In this document: positions 8,211 through 14,971 of the stretch, piece after piece
How positions within the stretch are numbered: position 1 is the first letter of the stretch
Layout: every line of letters starts with the position of its first letter
Assembly (NCBI GenBank): GCA_040752915.1
Contig: JBFMHB010000029.1
Location: 1-37,093, forward strand
DNA length: 37,093 nt
Direction: 5' to 3'
Source of the DNA: Acidobacteriota bacterium
GTDB lineage: Bacteria; Acidobacteriota; UBA4820; DSQY01
The notes under the pieces: generated by a model
Seen by the model: only the letters and a program-made list of their open reading frames with translations
What the model was told of the DNA's origin: nothing
The model's database searches: none
Position numbers and translations under genes: made by a program

Positions 8211-10032
8211 GCGGGCTTTCATCGTCAAGGCCATTTTGTGGTTGATCGCGGGGCTGGGCGCCGCCGTCGCGGCGCTCCGGTTCACGCTGGGGCTGGGCAC
8301 GGCCACGGCGTTGTCGGACACGACACCGTGGGGCCTGTGGATCGGGTTTGACGTCATGGGGGGGGTGGCCTTGGCGGCGGGAGGATTCGTCATGGCCGCC
8401 CTCGTGCATATTTTTCAGAGAGAGAAGTACCACGCGGCGGCCCGCCCGGCCATCCTGACCGCCTTCCTGGGCTACGGCGCGGTGGCCGTGGGTCTCCTGT
8501 TCGACTTGGGTCTTCCCTGGCACATCTGGCACCCCATTCTGTTCTGGAACATTCGCTCCCCCCTCTTCGAGGTGGCCTGGTGCGTCATGCTCTACCTCAC
8601 GGTCCTTTCCCTTGAGGTGGCACCGGTCATCCTGGAGAAGACGCCTTTCCAGAAGGCATACCGGATCCTGACGCGTTTCGGGCTCCCGGTGATGATCCTG
8701 GGCATCATGCTTTCCACCCTACACCAGTCCAGCCTCGGGTCCATGCTGCTCATCATGCCCTTTCGCGTGCACCCCCTGTGGTACACGCCCATCCTTCCCG
8801 AGGTCTTCTTCGTCTCCGCCATTTGCCTCGGGCTCACGATGGTGATGTTCGAGTCGTCCACCACCTCCTGGATCTATCGTCGCGAACCCGAAGGGCCCAT
8901 GCTCGAAGGATTGGCTCGAATCGCCTCCTTCGCGCTGGGTTTCTACCTGTTGTTGAGGCTGGGCGACCTTGCCTGGCACGGCAAGCTGGGCCTCGCCTTC
9001 GACGGCACGTGGATGGCCAATCTCTTTCTCGTGGAGATGGCCTTCTCCACCGTCCTTCCCATGGTGCTCTTCGCCATCCCCAGGATCCGCCGCTCACCCA
9101 ACGCGGTTTGGTTCCTGGCTTTTCTGTCGGTCTTCGGCTTTGTCCTGAACCGCATCAATGCCTCCGGGCTCAGCCAGGTTTGGGCTACCGGGATCTTCTA
9201 TTTCCCCGCCTGGATGGAAATCGCCATCAGTCTCGCCATCGTGGCCGCCTGCGCCCTGGTCTTTCTGTTCATCCAGGAGCACTTCCCCGTGGATCCGCAC
9301 CACCTTGCCGAGGAGGAAAAGCGCCGGGAGGAGGAGGCCCGGTCCACGCCGGTCTTTCCTTCCCTGACCCAGGTATGGCTCGGTCACGGGTGGCGCAAGT
9401 CGGCTCGGGTCTATTCCATGTGCTTCGTCGTGGCCGCGGCCCTGGGCCTGACGCTCGCGCCCAAGAGCGAGCCCATTGCGGACACGGCCATTTCGCGTTC
9501 CCGCGGCGGCGACGTCCTCCGCGTGGGGGGCGGGCCTCGCTACGTCTTCTTCGACCACAAGAAACACGCGGACGCGGCCGGAGGCCCTCCCGGCTGCGGC
9601 ACCTGCCACCACCTTCACAAGCCTGGGGACGTGGGAACGCCGTGCAGCGAATGCCACAGGACGCGGTACGCGGCCAGCGCCGTCTTCGACCACGACCTGC
9701 ACGTCTCCCGCCTCAAGGGAAACGACTCCTGCAAGGAATGTCACGGGAGCGCGCCCAGGAGCCTGAAGGCCATCAAGTTTTGCGGAGAGTGCCACAAGAA
9801 AGACATGATGGCCCCGAACGGGCGAGTGAAACCATTCGAGACGGCCCGGGCCGTCGGCTTCAAGGACGCGATGCACCGGTTGTGCGTCCCGTGCCACAAG
9901 GAGAAGGCCTCCGACGCGGCCGTGAACCGGCCCGATCTCGGCCGGTGCGGGACGTGCCACGATGAAGGCACGAGTTCCGAGGCGGCCTATCGCAAGGCGA
10001 CGGGCGCTTCGGGTGGGGAGGGGAAAACGTGA
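8200..10032 (+). CDS. hmcC: NrfD/HmcC-like quinone-interacting subunit fused to a hexaheme cytochrome c
   Basis: A 610-residue fusion. Residues 1 to about 375 form ten transmembrane helices of the NrfD/HmcC/PsrC family, which carries a quinone site without cofactors. The family signature region includes TPWGLWIGFDVMGG and the LSTLHQSSLGS turn. After a charged linker an eleventh helix (near 407-424, CFVVAAALGLTLAP) leads into a C-terminal domain with six CXXCH heme sites: CGTCH, CSECH, CKECH, CGECH, CVPCH, CGTCH (about 467-590). It also has FDHKKH and FDHDLH, typical of class III/c7 cytochromes. An odd helix count with a positive N-terminus puts the hemes in the periplasm, as heme attachment requires. 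In Desulfovibrio the HmcA cytochrome (16 hemes) is separate; here no free cytochrome gene is present, so this domain probably replaces it. The 3' end overlaps the next gene at GTGA. Confidence 0.92.
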   Translation: MENRRAFIVKAILWLIAGLGAAVAALRFTLGLGTATALSDTTPWGLWIGFDVMGGVALAAGGFVMAALVHIFQREKYHAAARPAILTAFLGYGAVAVGLLFDLGLPWHIWHPILFWNIRSPLFEVAWCVMLYLTVLSLEVAPVILEKTPFQKAYRILTRFGLPVMILGIMLSTLHQSSLGSMLLIMPFRVHPLWYTPILPEVFFVSAICLGLTMVMFESSTTSWIYRREPEGPMLEGLARIASFALGFYLLLRLGDLAWHGKLGLAFDGTWMANLFLVEMAFSTVLPMVLFAIPRIRRSPNAVWFLAFLSVFGFVLNRINASGLSQVWATGIFYFPAWMEIAISLAIVAACALVFLFIQEHFPVDPHHLAEEEKRREEEARSTPVFPSLTQVWLGHGWRKSARVYSMCFVVAAALGLTLAPKSEPIADTAISRSRGGDVLRVGGGPRYVFFDHKKHADAAGGPPGCGTCHHLHKPGDVGTPCSECHRTRYAASAVFDHDLHVSRLKGNDSCKECHGSAPRSLKAIKFCGECHKKDMMAPNGRVKPFETARAVGFKDAMHRLCVPCHKEKASDAAVNRPDLGRCGTCHDEGTSSEAAYRKATGASGGEGKT

Positions 10033-10442
10033 CGCGATCGGGCGGGCCGGCCTCGGTCCTCGTCGTGGACGACGAGGAAGACATCGTGGAATACCTCTGC
10101 GCGGTCCTGGAGGACCACGGATACCGGGCCCTGCCGGCCACGGGCGCCCGGGAGGCCCTGTCCCTGGCCGGCCGGGAGCGCCCAGACCTGGTGGTCCTGG
10201 ACATCATGATGCCTGGCCAGACGGGTCTCTCCCTCTACCGTCAGTTACGCGCCCTGCCCGGAATGCGGGACACGCCCGTCCTCATTCTGAGCGGGGTGGC
10301 CAGGGCCGAGGATTCGGAGCCGTCGGGCGCGCCATCCTGGCTGGACACCACCTTGGAAGGCCCGTACGTCTACCTGGAGAAGCCCATTCAGCCAAACCGC
10401 CTGCTCGCGCGTCTGGCGGAGCTCCTCCCCAGCGGAGGGTAG
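10029..10442 (+). CDS. Receiver-only response regulator (Rrf1-like)
   Basis: A CheY-type receiver of 137 residues without an output domain. The acidic pair sits at D14-D15, the phospho-acceptor at D58 (VVLDIMMPG), then Ser in ILSG and Lys in YLEKP. The stretch between the Ser and the Lys is about 8 residues longer than in CheY, altering the alpha4-beta5 surface that receivers use to bind partners. The GTG start at 10029 overlaps the stop of the NrfD-cytochrome fusion (GTGA), so it is translated with the complex. Receiver-only Rrf1 is part of the Desulfovibrio hmc operon, and this gene occupies an equivalent position. The likely partner kinase is encoded 4 bp downstream. Confidence 0.9.
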   Translation: MTRSGGPASVLVVDDEEDIVEYLCAVLEDHGYRALPATGAREALSLAGRERPDLVVLDIMMPGQTGLSLYRQLRALPGMRDTPVLILSGVARAEDSEPSGAPSWLDTTLEGPYVYLEKPIQPNRLLARLAELLPSGG

Positions 10443-10446
10443 GGCC

Positions 10447-11955
10447 GTGGACGGGATCCGAGAACTCCTCCGGGAACACCTCTTCGAGCGAGCGCCCATC
10501 GCCATCGCGGTGATGGACCCGGACCACCGGATCGTCCTGGCGAACGAGGCCTTCGAATCCCTGTTCGGGGATCCGAAGGGGCGTCTGTGCCACGAGGTCA
10601 TGAAGGGCCGCGGGGAGTCCTGCGAGCGGTGCACCCTGGACTGGACCTTCGCCGACGGCAAGGTAAGGGTATGCGACGACCGGCTCCTGATTCAGGGAGG
10701 CATCTCGTCCCACTTCGTGATCCGGGTGGCTCCGCTTTCCACAGAGGGCGAAGGAAAGGACTACTGCCTTTGGGTCGCGTCCAACGTGAACGAGGCCAAC
10801 AGCCTGAGGCGGGAGAACGAGCTGCTTTTCGAAAAGACCCCCTGCTACGTGACGGTGCTGGACCGCGACCTCCGGATTGTGAGGGCCAACCGGCGCATGC
10901 GTGAGGCCTTCGGGAAGGCCTGGGGACACCCCTGCTACACCGTGTACAAGCGCCGCCACAAGCCTTGCCGGGAATGTCCCGCCCTCAAGGTCTTCGAGGA
11001 CGGTCAAGACCACACGTCGACGCAGGTGGGGATCAAGTCCAACGGGGAGGAGGCCCACTATGTGGTGACGGCCTCGGCGCTCTCCCGAGAGGGCGGCGGG
11101 CCGGAGGGCAGGGTGAACTTCGTCATCGAAATGGCCACCGACATCACCCACCTCCGTCTGCTCGAGCACGAGAAGCTGGAGGCGGAGCGCCTCGCCGCGG
11201 TGGGCCAGACCGTCGCCGGGCTGGCCCACGGCATCAAGAACATCCTCATGGGGATGGAGGGCGGGATCTACGTGATGCAGTCGGGGCTCGAAAAAGGGGA
11301 GGGGAAGAAGGTCGACCGGGGAATGCAAATGCTCGGCCGGAACGTGGAGCGCATCTCCAATCTCGCCAAGAATCTCCTCAGCTTCTCCAAGGGATCGGTG
11401 CCGAAAGTCGCCCTCGAGGATCCGAACCGGGTGGCGAGGGAGGTGGTGGACCTCTACTCGGACATGGCCGCGGCGGCGGGAGTGCGCCTTGAGGCGGAAC
11501 TGAAGGAGGGGCTTGCGCCGGCGGCCCTGGACCGGGAGGGAATGCACACGTGTCTGGCCAATCTCGTGTCCAACGCCATCGATGCGTGCCGGGCCGGCGA
11601 AACCGCGGGCTGCCGGGTGCTGGTGCGCAGCGGCGAGGACCGGGAGGTCCTTCATTACGAGGTCTCCGACAACGGATGCGGCATGGACTACAATGTGAAG
11701 AGCCGCATCTTCACGACGTTTTTTACGACCAAGGGAACCGGAGGAACCGGATTGGGGCTGCTCACGACGCGCAAGATCGTCCAGGAGCACGGAGGGCGCA
11801 TCGAAGTCGAGACGGCCCAGGGTAAGGGGACTACTTTCCGGATCCTCCTTCCCCGCAAGCGGCTGCCCGCCCTCACGACGGCGGGCGAGGACGACGAGCC
11901 AGACGGCGGCGAAGAGCCGGTCAAGGAGGGGGGACATGCCCATGACGTCGGATAA
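10447..11955 (+). CDS. Cytoplasmic PAS-PAS histidine kinase with CX10CX2C motifs and HGIKN H-box
   Basis: A soluble sensor kinase of 502 residues without membrane segments or signal peptide. PAS 1 (about 12-118) and PAS 2 (about 128-235) each carry the same Cys motif: C48-X10-C59-X2-C62 and C163-X10-C174-X2-C177, each followed by an FxDG segment (TFADG, VFEDG). Such Cys could hold a metal, heme or Fe-S centre or act as a thiol switch. The dimerisation/phospho-acceptor region has H261 in AHGIKN, where Gly replaces the usual Glu or Asp, then the GMEGGIYVM signature shared with the other kinases of the window. The ATP-binding domain is intact: NLVSNAIDAC (N-box), DNGCGM, GTGGTGLGL. The GTG start at 10447 lies 4 bp after the receiver gene; the end overlaps the next receiver gene by 20 bp. 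Confidence 0.9.
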   Translation: MDGIRELLREHLFERAPIAIAVMDPDHRIVLANEAFESLFGDPKGRLCHEVMKGRGESCERCTLDWTFADGKVRVCDDRLLIQGGISSHFVIRVAPLSTEGEGKDYCLWVASNVNEANSLRRENELLFEKTPCYVTVLDRDLRIVRANRRMREAFGKAWGHPCYTVYKRRHKPCRECPALKVFEDGQDHTSTQVGIKSNGEEAHYVVTASALSREGGGPEGRVNFVIEMATDITHLRLLEHEKLEAERLAAVGQTVAGLAHGIKNILMGMEGGIYVMQSGLEKGEGKKVDRGMQMLGRNVERISNLAKNLLSFSKGSVPKVALEDPNRVAREVVDLYSDMAAAAGVRLEAELKEGLAPAALDREGMHTCLANLVSNAIDACRAGETAGCRVLVRSGEDREVLHYEVSDNGCGMDYNVKSRIFTTFFTTKGTGGTGLGLLTTRKIVQEHGGRIEVETAQGKGTTFRILLPRKRLPALTTAGEDDEPDGGEEPVKEGGHAHDVG

Positions 11956-12475
11956 GCGCGTGCTGGTGGTGGACGACGAAGAGGACGTAGTGTACTTCTT
12001 GTGCACCGCGCTGGAGGACGCCGGTTTTCAGACCGATTCGGCCTCCAGCGTGGACGAGGCCCTGCGGAAGATCGCCGAGGCCCCGCCGGACGCCATTTCG
12101 CTCGACATGGTCATGCCCGGAAAATCGGGCATCGTGCTCTTCCACGAGCTCCACCGCCATCCGGAGTGGAGGAAGATCCCGGTTCTCTTCGTCACCGGCC
12201 ACGCCAAGGACGAGCGCGTCAAGAAGGACCTCGACGCCGCCTCGGCCCTCGCCGCGAGCACCCTGAGCGGTCCGGCCACGTATCTGGACAAGCCCGTCAC
12301 CGCCGAGAAGTTCATCCAGGCCGTGGCCGGGATCCTGAAGGTGGACCTTCCCACGCGGGCGCCGGCGGGGAGGACGGACGCGGAAGACCTGCGCCGCCAG
12401 GTCAAGGGCCTGCTCGAAGGCGCCGACGAGGAGGCGCTCCGGGAGGCGCTCCGCCTGCTCAAGTCCAGGGAGTAG
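11936..12475 (+). CDS. Response regulator receiver protein with charged C-terminal tail
   Basis: A CheY-like receiver (D13-D14, phospho-acceptor D57 in ISLDMVMPG, Thr in FVTGH, Lys in YLDKP) of 179 residues. It has no DNA-binding or enzymatic output, but a tail of about 45 residues rich in Arg, Glu and Ala that is probably helical (RTDAEDLRRQVKGLL and on). The segment between the conserved Thr and Lys is about 10 residues longer than in CheY. AAGGAGG precedes the ATG at 11936, which lies inside the end of the kinase gene. It appears to be the last gene of the Hmc-like operon. Two receivers flanking one kinase suggests either a branched relay or a phosphate sink; that is inference. Confidence 0.88.
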   Translation: MPMTSDKRVLVVDDEEDVVYFLCTALEDAGFQTDSASSVDEALRKIAEAPPDAISLDMVMPGKSGIVLFHELHRHPEWRKIPVLFVTGHAKDERVKKDLDAASALAASTLSGPATYLDKPVTAEKFIQAVAGILKVDLPTRAPAGRTDAEDLRRQVKGLLEGADEEALREALRLLKSRE

Positions 12476-12628
12476 CGCGTGGGGATGCCGTCCCGATTGG
12501 TGTAGCGTAGGGCGACAGGCAGGATTCCCTCAAGCGAAGCAAGGTGCGTCGTCTTTCACGGGCCGGTTTCCGCCCGGTCCTTCCGCAAGTCCTTGTCTCT
12601 CAGGTGATTGGTCCGGAGCGGACCCCGG

Positions 12629-12645
12629 TGGCATTCTGCTTGCAT
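12629..12645 (+). promoter_or_regulatory. Sigma-54 (-24/-12) promoter
   Basis: TGGCATTCTGCTTGCAT matches the TGGCAC-N5-TTGCW consensus, with GG and GC at the required 10-bp separation. Transcription would begin near 12655 and run rightward. A ribosome-site-like GGAAGGAG and an ATG at 12673 follow. It is the only strong match I found in intergenic DNA, and the window encodes one sigma-54 activator (3120-4463). Confidence 0.65.
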
Positions 12646-12672
12646 AAATCGGATCTGGAAGGAGCCGCTTCC

Positions 12673-12864
12673 ATGAAAGCCGTCGGGTTGAACCCTCCGA
12701 ACGCCCCCCCCTCCGAAGTCCCCGCGTTTCCCCCTGCCCCCTCGGCGTTCGGCGCGAGGAGACCCGACCGGCCGGAACGCGGCGGCTCCTTCCTCCGTCT
12801 CCGCCCTGCGGATGCCCGGCGACGGGCCGTGGACCCGAGGCTGAATCCGGCGCTTCTTGGGTGA
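12673..12864 (+). CDS. Small Pro/Arg-rich ORF downstream of the sigma-54 promoter, unrecognised
   Basis: A 63-codon frame beginning MKAVGLNPPNAPPSEVPAF and rich in Pro, Ala and Arg, with no domain or membrane segment I recognise. In its favour, it sits about 18 bp after the expected sigma-54 start site and has GGAAGGAG 9-10 bases before the ATG. Against it, the composition is what random GC-rich DNA gives, and a second possible message, reaching the TrmO-like gene at 13042, could be the true target of the promoter. Low confidence as a protein. Confidence 0.3.
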   Translation: MKAVGLNPPNAPPSEVPAFPPAPSAFGARRPDRPERGGSFLRLRPADARRRAVDPRLNPALLG

Positions 12865-13041
12865 GGACCGCCGGGCGGCTCTCCCGTTGAGGGAAGACGG
12901 ATTGGCAAGGGAAGGGAATGGCTGATGCGAGGCCGGCCGGGAGAGAGGGAAGGAAGGTCCGAGGGCCTGCGGGGTTCCTCCGGCGTGCCCGGAGCGAATC
13001 GGACCCGTCCAGTTCGGTCCAGTTGCGGGCCGTTTTGGCGG

Positions 13042-13485
13042 GTGTTCCCCATTGGCATCATTCGTACGCCCTTCCCCCGAATCGAGTCGGTGCCGGAATC
13101 GGGGAGTGAGCCGCGGACCGCCGAGGGACAGGTGGAAGTCTTCCCCGAATTCGAGGAGGGCCTGGAAGGCATCGAGCGACACACCCGCCTCTGGCTCCTA
13201 TTCCTCCTGCACTGCAGGGAGGGCTTCGACCTCACCGTCCGCCGGCGCGGCTCGGGCCCGCTCACGGGCCTCTTTTCCACGCGGTGCCCGTGCCGCCCCA
13301 ACCCCATCGGGATCACCCTCGTGCGACTCCTGGGCCGAAGCGGCCGGACCCTTCGGGTCGTTGGGGTCGATATGGTGAGCGGAAGCCCTTTGCTGGACAT
13401 CAAACCTTTCGTCGTGTCCTCCGATGATCCATCGGGTGGTCGCACGGGAGTCGAGGCCGAGGCGAAGTGGGAGGGAAAACGGTAG
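13042..13485 (+). CDS. trmO: TrmO/TsaA-like tRNA N6-methyltransferase (UPF0066)
   Basis: The TrmO family uses S-adenosylmethionine to methylate the t6A37 base of certain tRNAs. The 147-residue product shows the family pattern: FPIGIIRTPF at the N-terminus, a central HTRLWLLFLLHC strand region, the hallmark TGLFSTRCPCRPNPIGIT loop, and DMVSGSPLLDIKPF near the end. It is close to the size of short bacterial and archaeal members. The start is uncertain: I place it at GTG 13042, immediately before the conserved first strand, because upstream residues are low-complexity. A longer in-frame form from ATG 12925 is possible. The hallmark loop has CPCR where many homologues have SPHR or STFR. It precedes the CGGC-domain gene by 128 bp and may share the sigma-54 transcript. 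Confidence 0.78.
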   Translation: MFPIGIIRTPFPRIESVPESGSEPRTAEGQVEVFPEFEEGLEGIERHTRLWLLFLLHCREGFDLTVRRRGSGPLTGLFSTRCPCRPNPIGITLVRLLGRSGRTLRVVGVDMVSGSPLLDIKPFVVSSDDPSGGRTGVEAEAKWEGKR

Positions 13486-13613
13486 CGGGACCGGAAGGGG
13501 ATGCCGTCCGCGGCGCCCGGGAGCGGCCGGCCCCACCTCCAGGCTCCACGTGGAAAGGCGCGACCGGGTGGAGGAACCCTCCTCGGGTTCCGCACGATCA
13601 GCAGGAGGGTGCG

Positions 13614-13967
13614 ATGGCGAAGGTGGCGATTCTCTACTGCAAGCGGGTCAAGGACCATTCGTGCGTGGCCTGCGCCAAGTGTTTCAAGGCCATTTCCGAA
13701 CGCGCGGGGGAGTTCGCCCGCTTCGATTCCGTGGACCTTTGCGCCATGACGGACTGCGGGGACTGCCCGGGGCTGGTCGTGCCCAGGGTGAAACTCCTGA
13801 AGGAAACCGGCAAAGGGTTGGAGCGCGGGTTCGACGTTCTCTACCTCGGCACCTGCATGAGATTGGCCATGGAAACCGCCGGTTGCCCCATCGATTTCGA
13901 TGCGCTGAAGCCCACGCTGGAGTCCAAATTTGGGATCCAGGTCATCCTCGGCACCCACGCCTACTGA
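13614..13967 (+). CDS. CGGC-domain (Cys-rich putative metal-binding) protein
   Basis: A 117-residue cytoplasmic protein of the CGGC family, found mainly in anaerobes and suspected to bind a metal or participate in redox chemistry; its biochemical role is not established. Cys residues lie at C9, in CVACAKC (C17, C20, C23), in DLCAMTDCGDCPG (about C43-C51), and later in TCMRLAMETAGCP. The name-giving CGGC appears here as CGDC. The C-terminus ends in the typical GTHAY. CAGGAGGG precedes the ATG at 13614. It is separated by only 13 bp from a methyltransferase gene, suggesting co-transcription. Confidence 0.8.
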   Translation: MAKVAILYCKRVKDHSCVACAKCFKAISERAGEFARFDSVDLCAMTDCGDCPGLVVPRVKLLKETGKGLERGFDVLYLGTCMRLAMETAGCPIDFDALKPTLESKFGIQVILGTHAY

Positions 13968-13980
13968 CGGGGAAGCGGCA

Positions 13981-14736
13981 ATGGACAGAAGGGGGAGCGG
14001 TGAGATCAATCCCTTGACGGCCTCGGGGCAGGCTCCGCAGGGCGGAGACCGGGCTCGGTCGGAAGCCGTACCCCCGTCGGTCCTTTCCCTGGAGAAGCGC
14101 CGCGCCGCATTCCTCTCCCGCACGGAGCAGTACCTCCGTCTCGGCCACGACCGCCTGGCGGCGGCGGCTTTCGTGGCCTCGGCCGGGGGGGGATGGGCGG
14201 GAAAGGCCCTGGATGTGGGAACCGGGAAGGGCCTTCTGGCCGTGGCCCTGGCCCGGCTCGGGATGGAGGTCTGGAGCGTGGACATGGACCGGGGAGAGAC
14301 CGAACTGGCCAGCTATCTCGCGGGGCGCGAAGCATTCTCCGGGGTAATCCGCTTTGCGGTCCTCGATGCAGGGAGCCTGCCCTTCGCGGACGGTTCCTTC
14401 GAACGGGTGGCCTCCATGGATTGTCTCCACCACCTCCTGCGGCCGGAGGAGGCTCTTCAGGAAATGGCCCGGGTCCTCTCCGACGGGGGCACCCTGGTAT
14501 TGGCGGACTTCTCGCCGGAGGGGTTTGATTTGGTGTCCCGGGTGCACCGGGCGGAAGGTCGCGAACACCCCGTGGCCGGCATCTCCGTTCGACGAGCAAC
14601 GGCCTTCCTGGAGAAGGCCGGCCTGCGTGCCGTCGGCGCCGCCCAGGCTCATCTCCACGAGGTCTCCTGGATGGCCAAGCCTCCCGGGAATCGGGTGGTG
14701 CCTCCGGCCCACGGCGGGGGGGCGGGTGTCCGATGA
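13981..14736 (+). CDS. Class I SAM-dependent methyltransferase
   Basis: A soluble 251-residue enzyme with the Rossmann-like methyltransferase fold. Motif I is ALDVGTGKGLLA (about 77-88), the acidic residue ending strand 2 is in VWSVDMD, motif II-like is VLDAGSLPFADGSFE, and the post-motif segment is SMDCLHHLLRPEEALQEMARVL. This is the Methyltransf_11 pattern shared by ubiquinone/menaquinone-type and small-molecule methyltransferases. The first 40 residues are disordered-looking and variable. The ATG at 13981 follows GGGGAAG. The substrate cannot be told from sequence; pairing with the CGGC protein is the only clue. I see no arsenite-methyltransferase Cys set. Confidence 0.85.
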   Translation: MDRRGSGEINPLTASGQAPQGGDRARSEAVPPSVLSLEKRRAAFLSRTEQYLRLGHDRLAAAAFVASAGGGWAGKALDVGTGKGLLAVALARLGMEVWSVDMDRGETELASYLAGREAFSGVIRFAVLDAGSLPFADGSFERVASMDCLHHLLRPEEALQEMARVLSDGGTLVLADFSPEGFDLVSRVHRAEGREHPVAGISVRRATAFLEKAGLRAVGAAQAHLHEVSWMAKPPGNRVVPPAHGGGAGVR

Positions 14737-14971
14737 GGCCTCGGTCGAACTCGATAGTCCGGCGTTGTGGGGCATATCCCTCACCGCCGGAGAGACGGGC
14801 ACGAAATGCCGGTTTTTTCCGGGTCCGCACGCTAATCAAAGAAAGGCCTGGGACCGGGGCGGCCGGGTCTCGCCATCCGAAGGGGGACGCCGGCCACCCA
14901 TTCGAGAGTCCCCGCGCGGCATCGAAGCCGCCGGCGGCCTGTCAGGGCCCCTTCGAGGAGGAGTGCCAAAG

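Larger units (their letters stand above)
12476..13041 (+). other. Intergenic stretch of 566 bp with few supported features
   Basis: Between the last Hmc-operon gene and the TrmO-like gene I can support only a sigma-54 promoter motif and one short frame downstream of it (both listed). I see no hairpin with a T-run to end the upstream operon, no RNA gene, and no homology in the long open frames on either strand. Those frames look like a by-product of high GC. Confidence 0.5.

Noticed and set aside
12600-14285. A 561-codon minus-strand frame over the poorly coding stretch.
   Set aside because: It is Arg/Pro/Ser-rich with no domain and overlaps the TrmO-like and CGGC genes antisense; it looks like a GC artefact.
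13981-14736. Arsenite methyltransferase (ArsM) for the SAM methyltransferase.
   Set aside because: The conserved Cys set of ArsM is absent; only the general class I fold motifs are visible.
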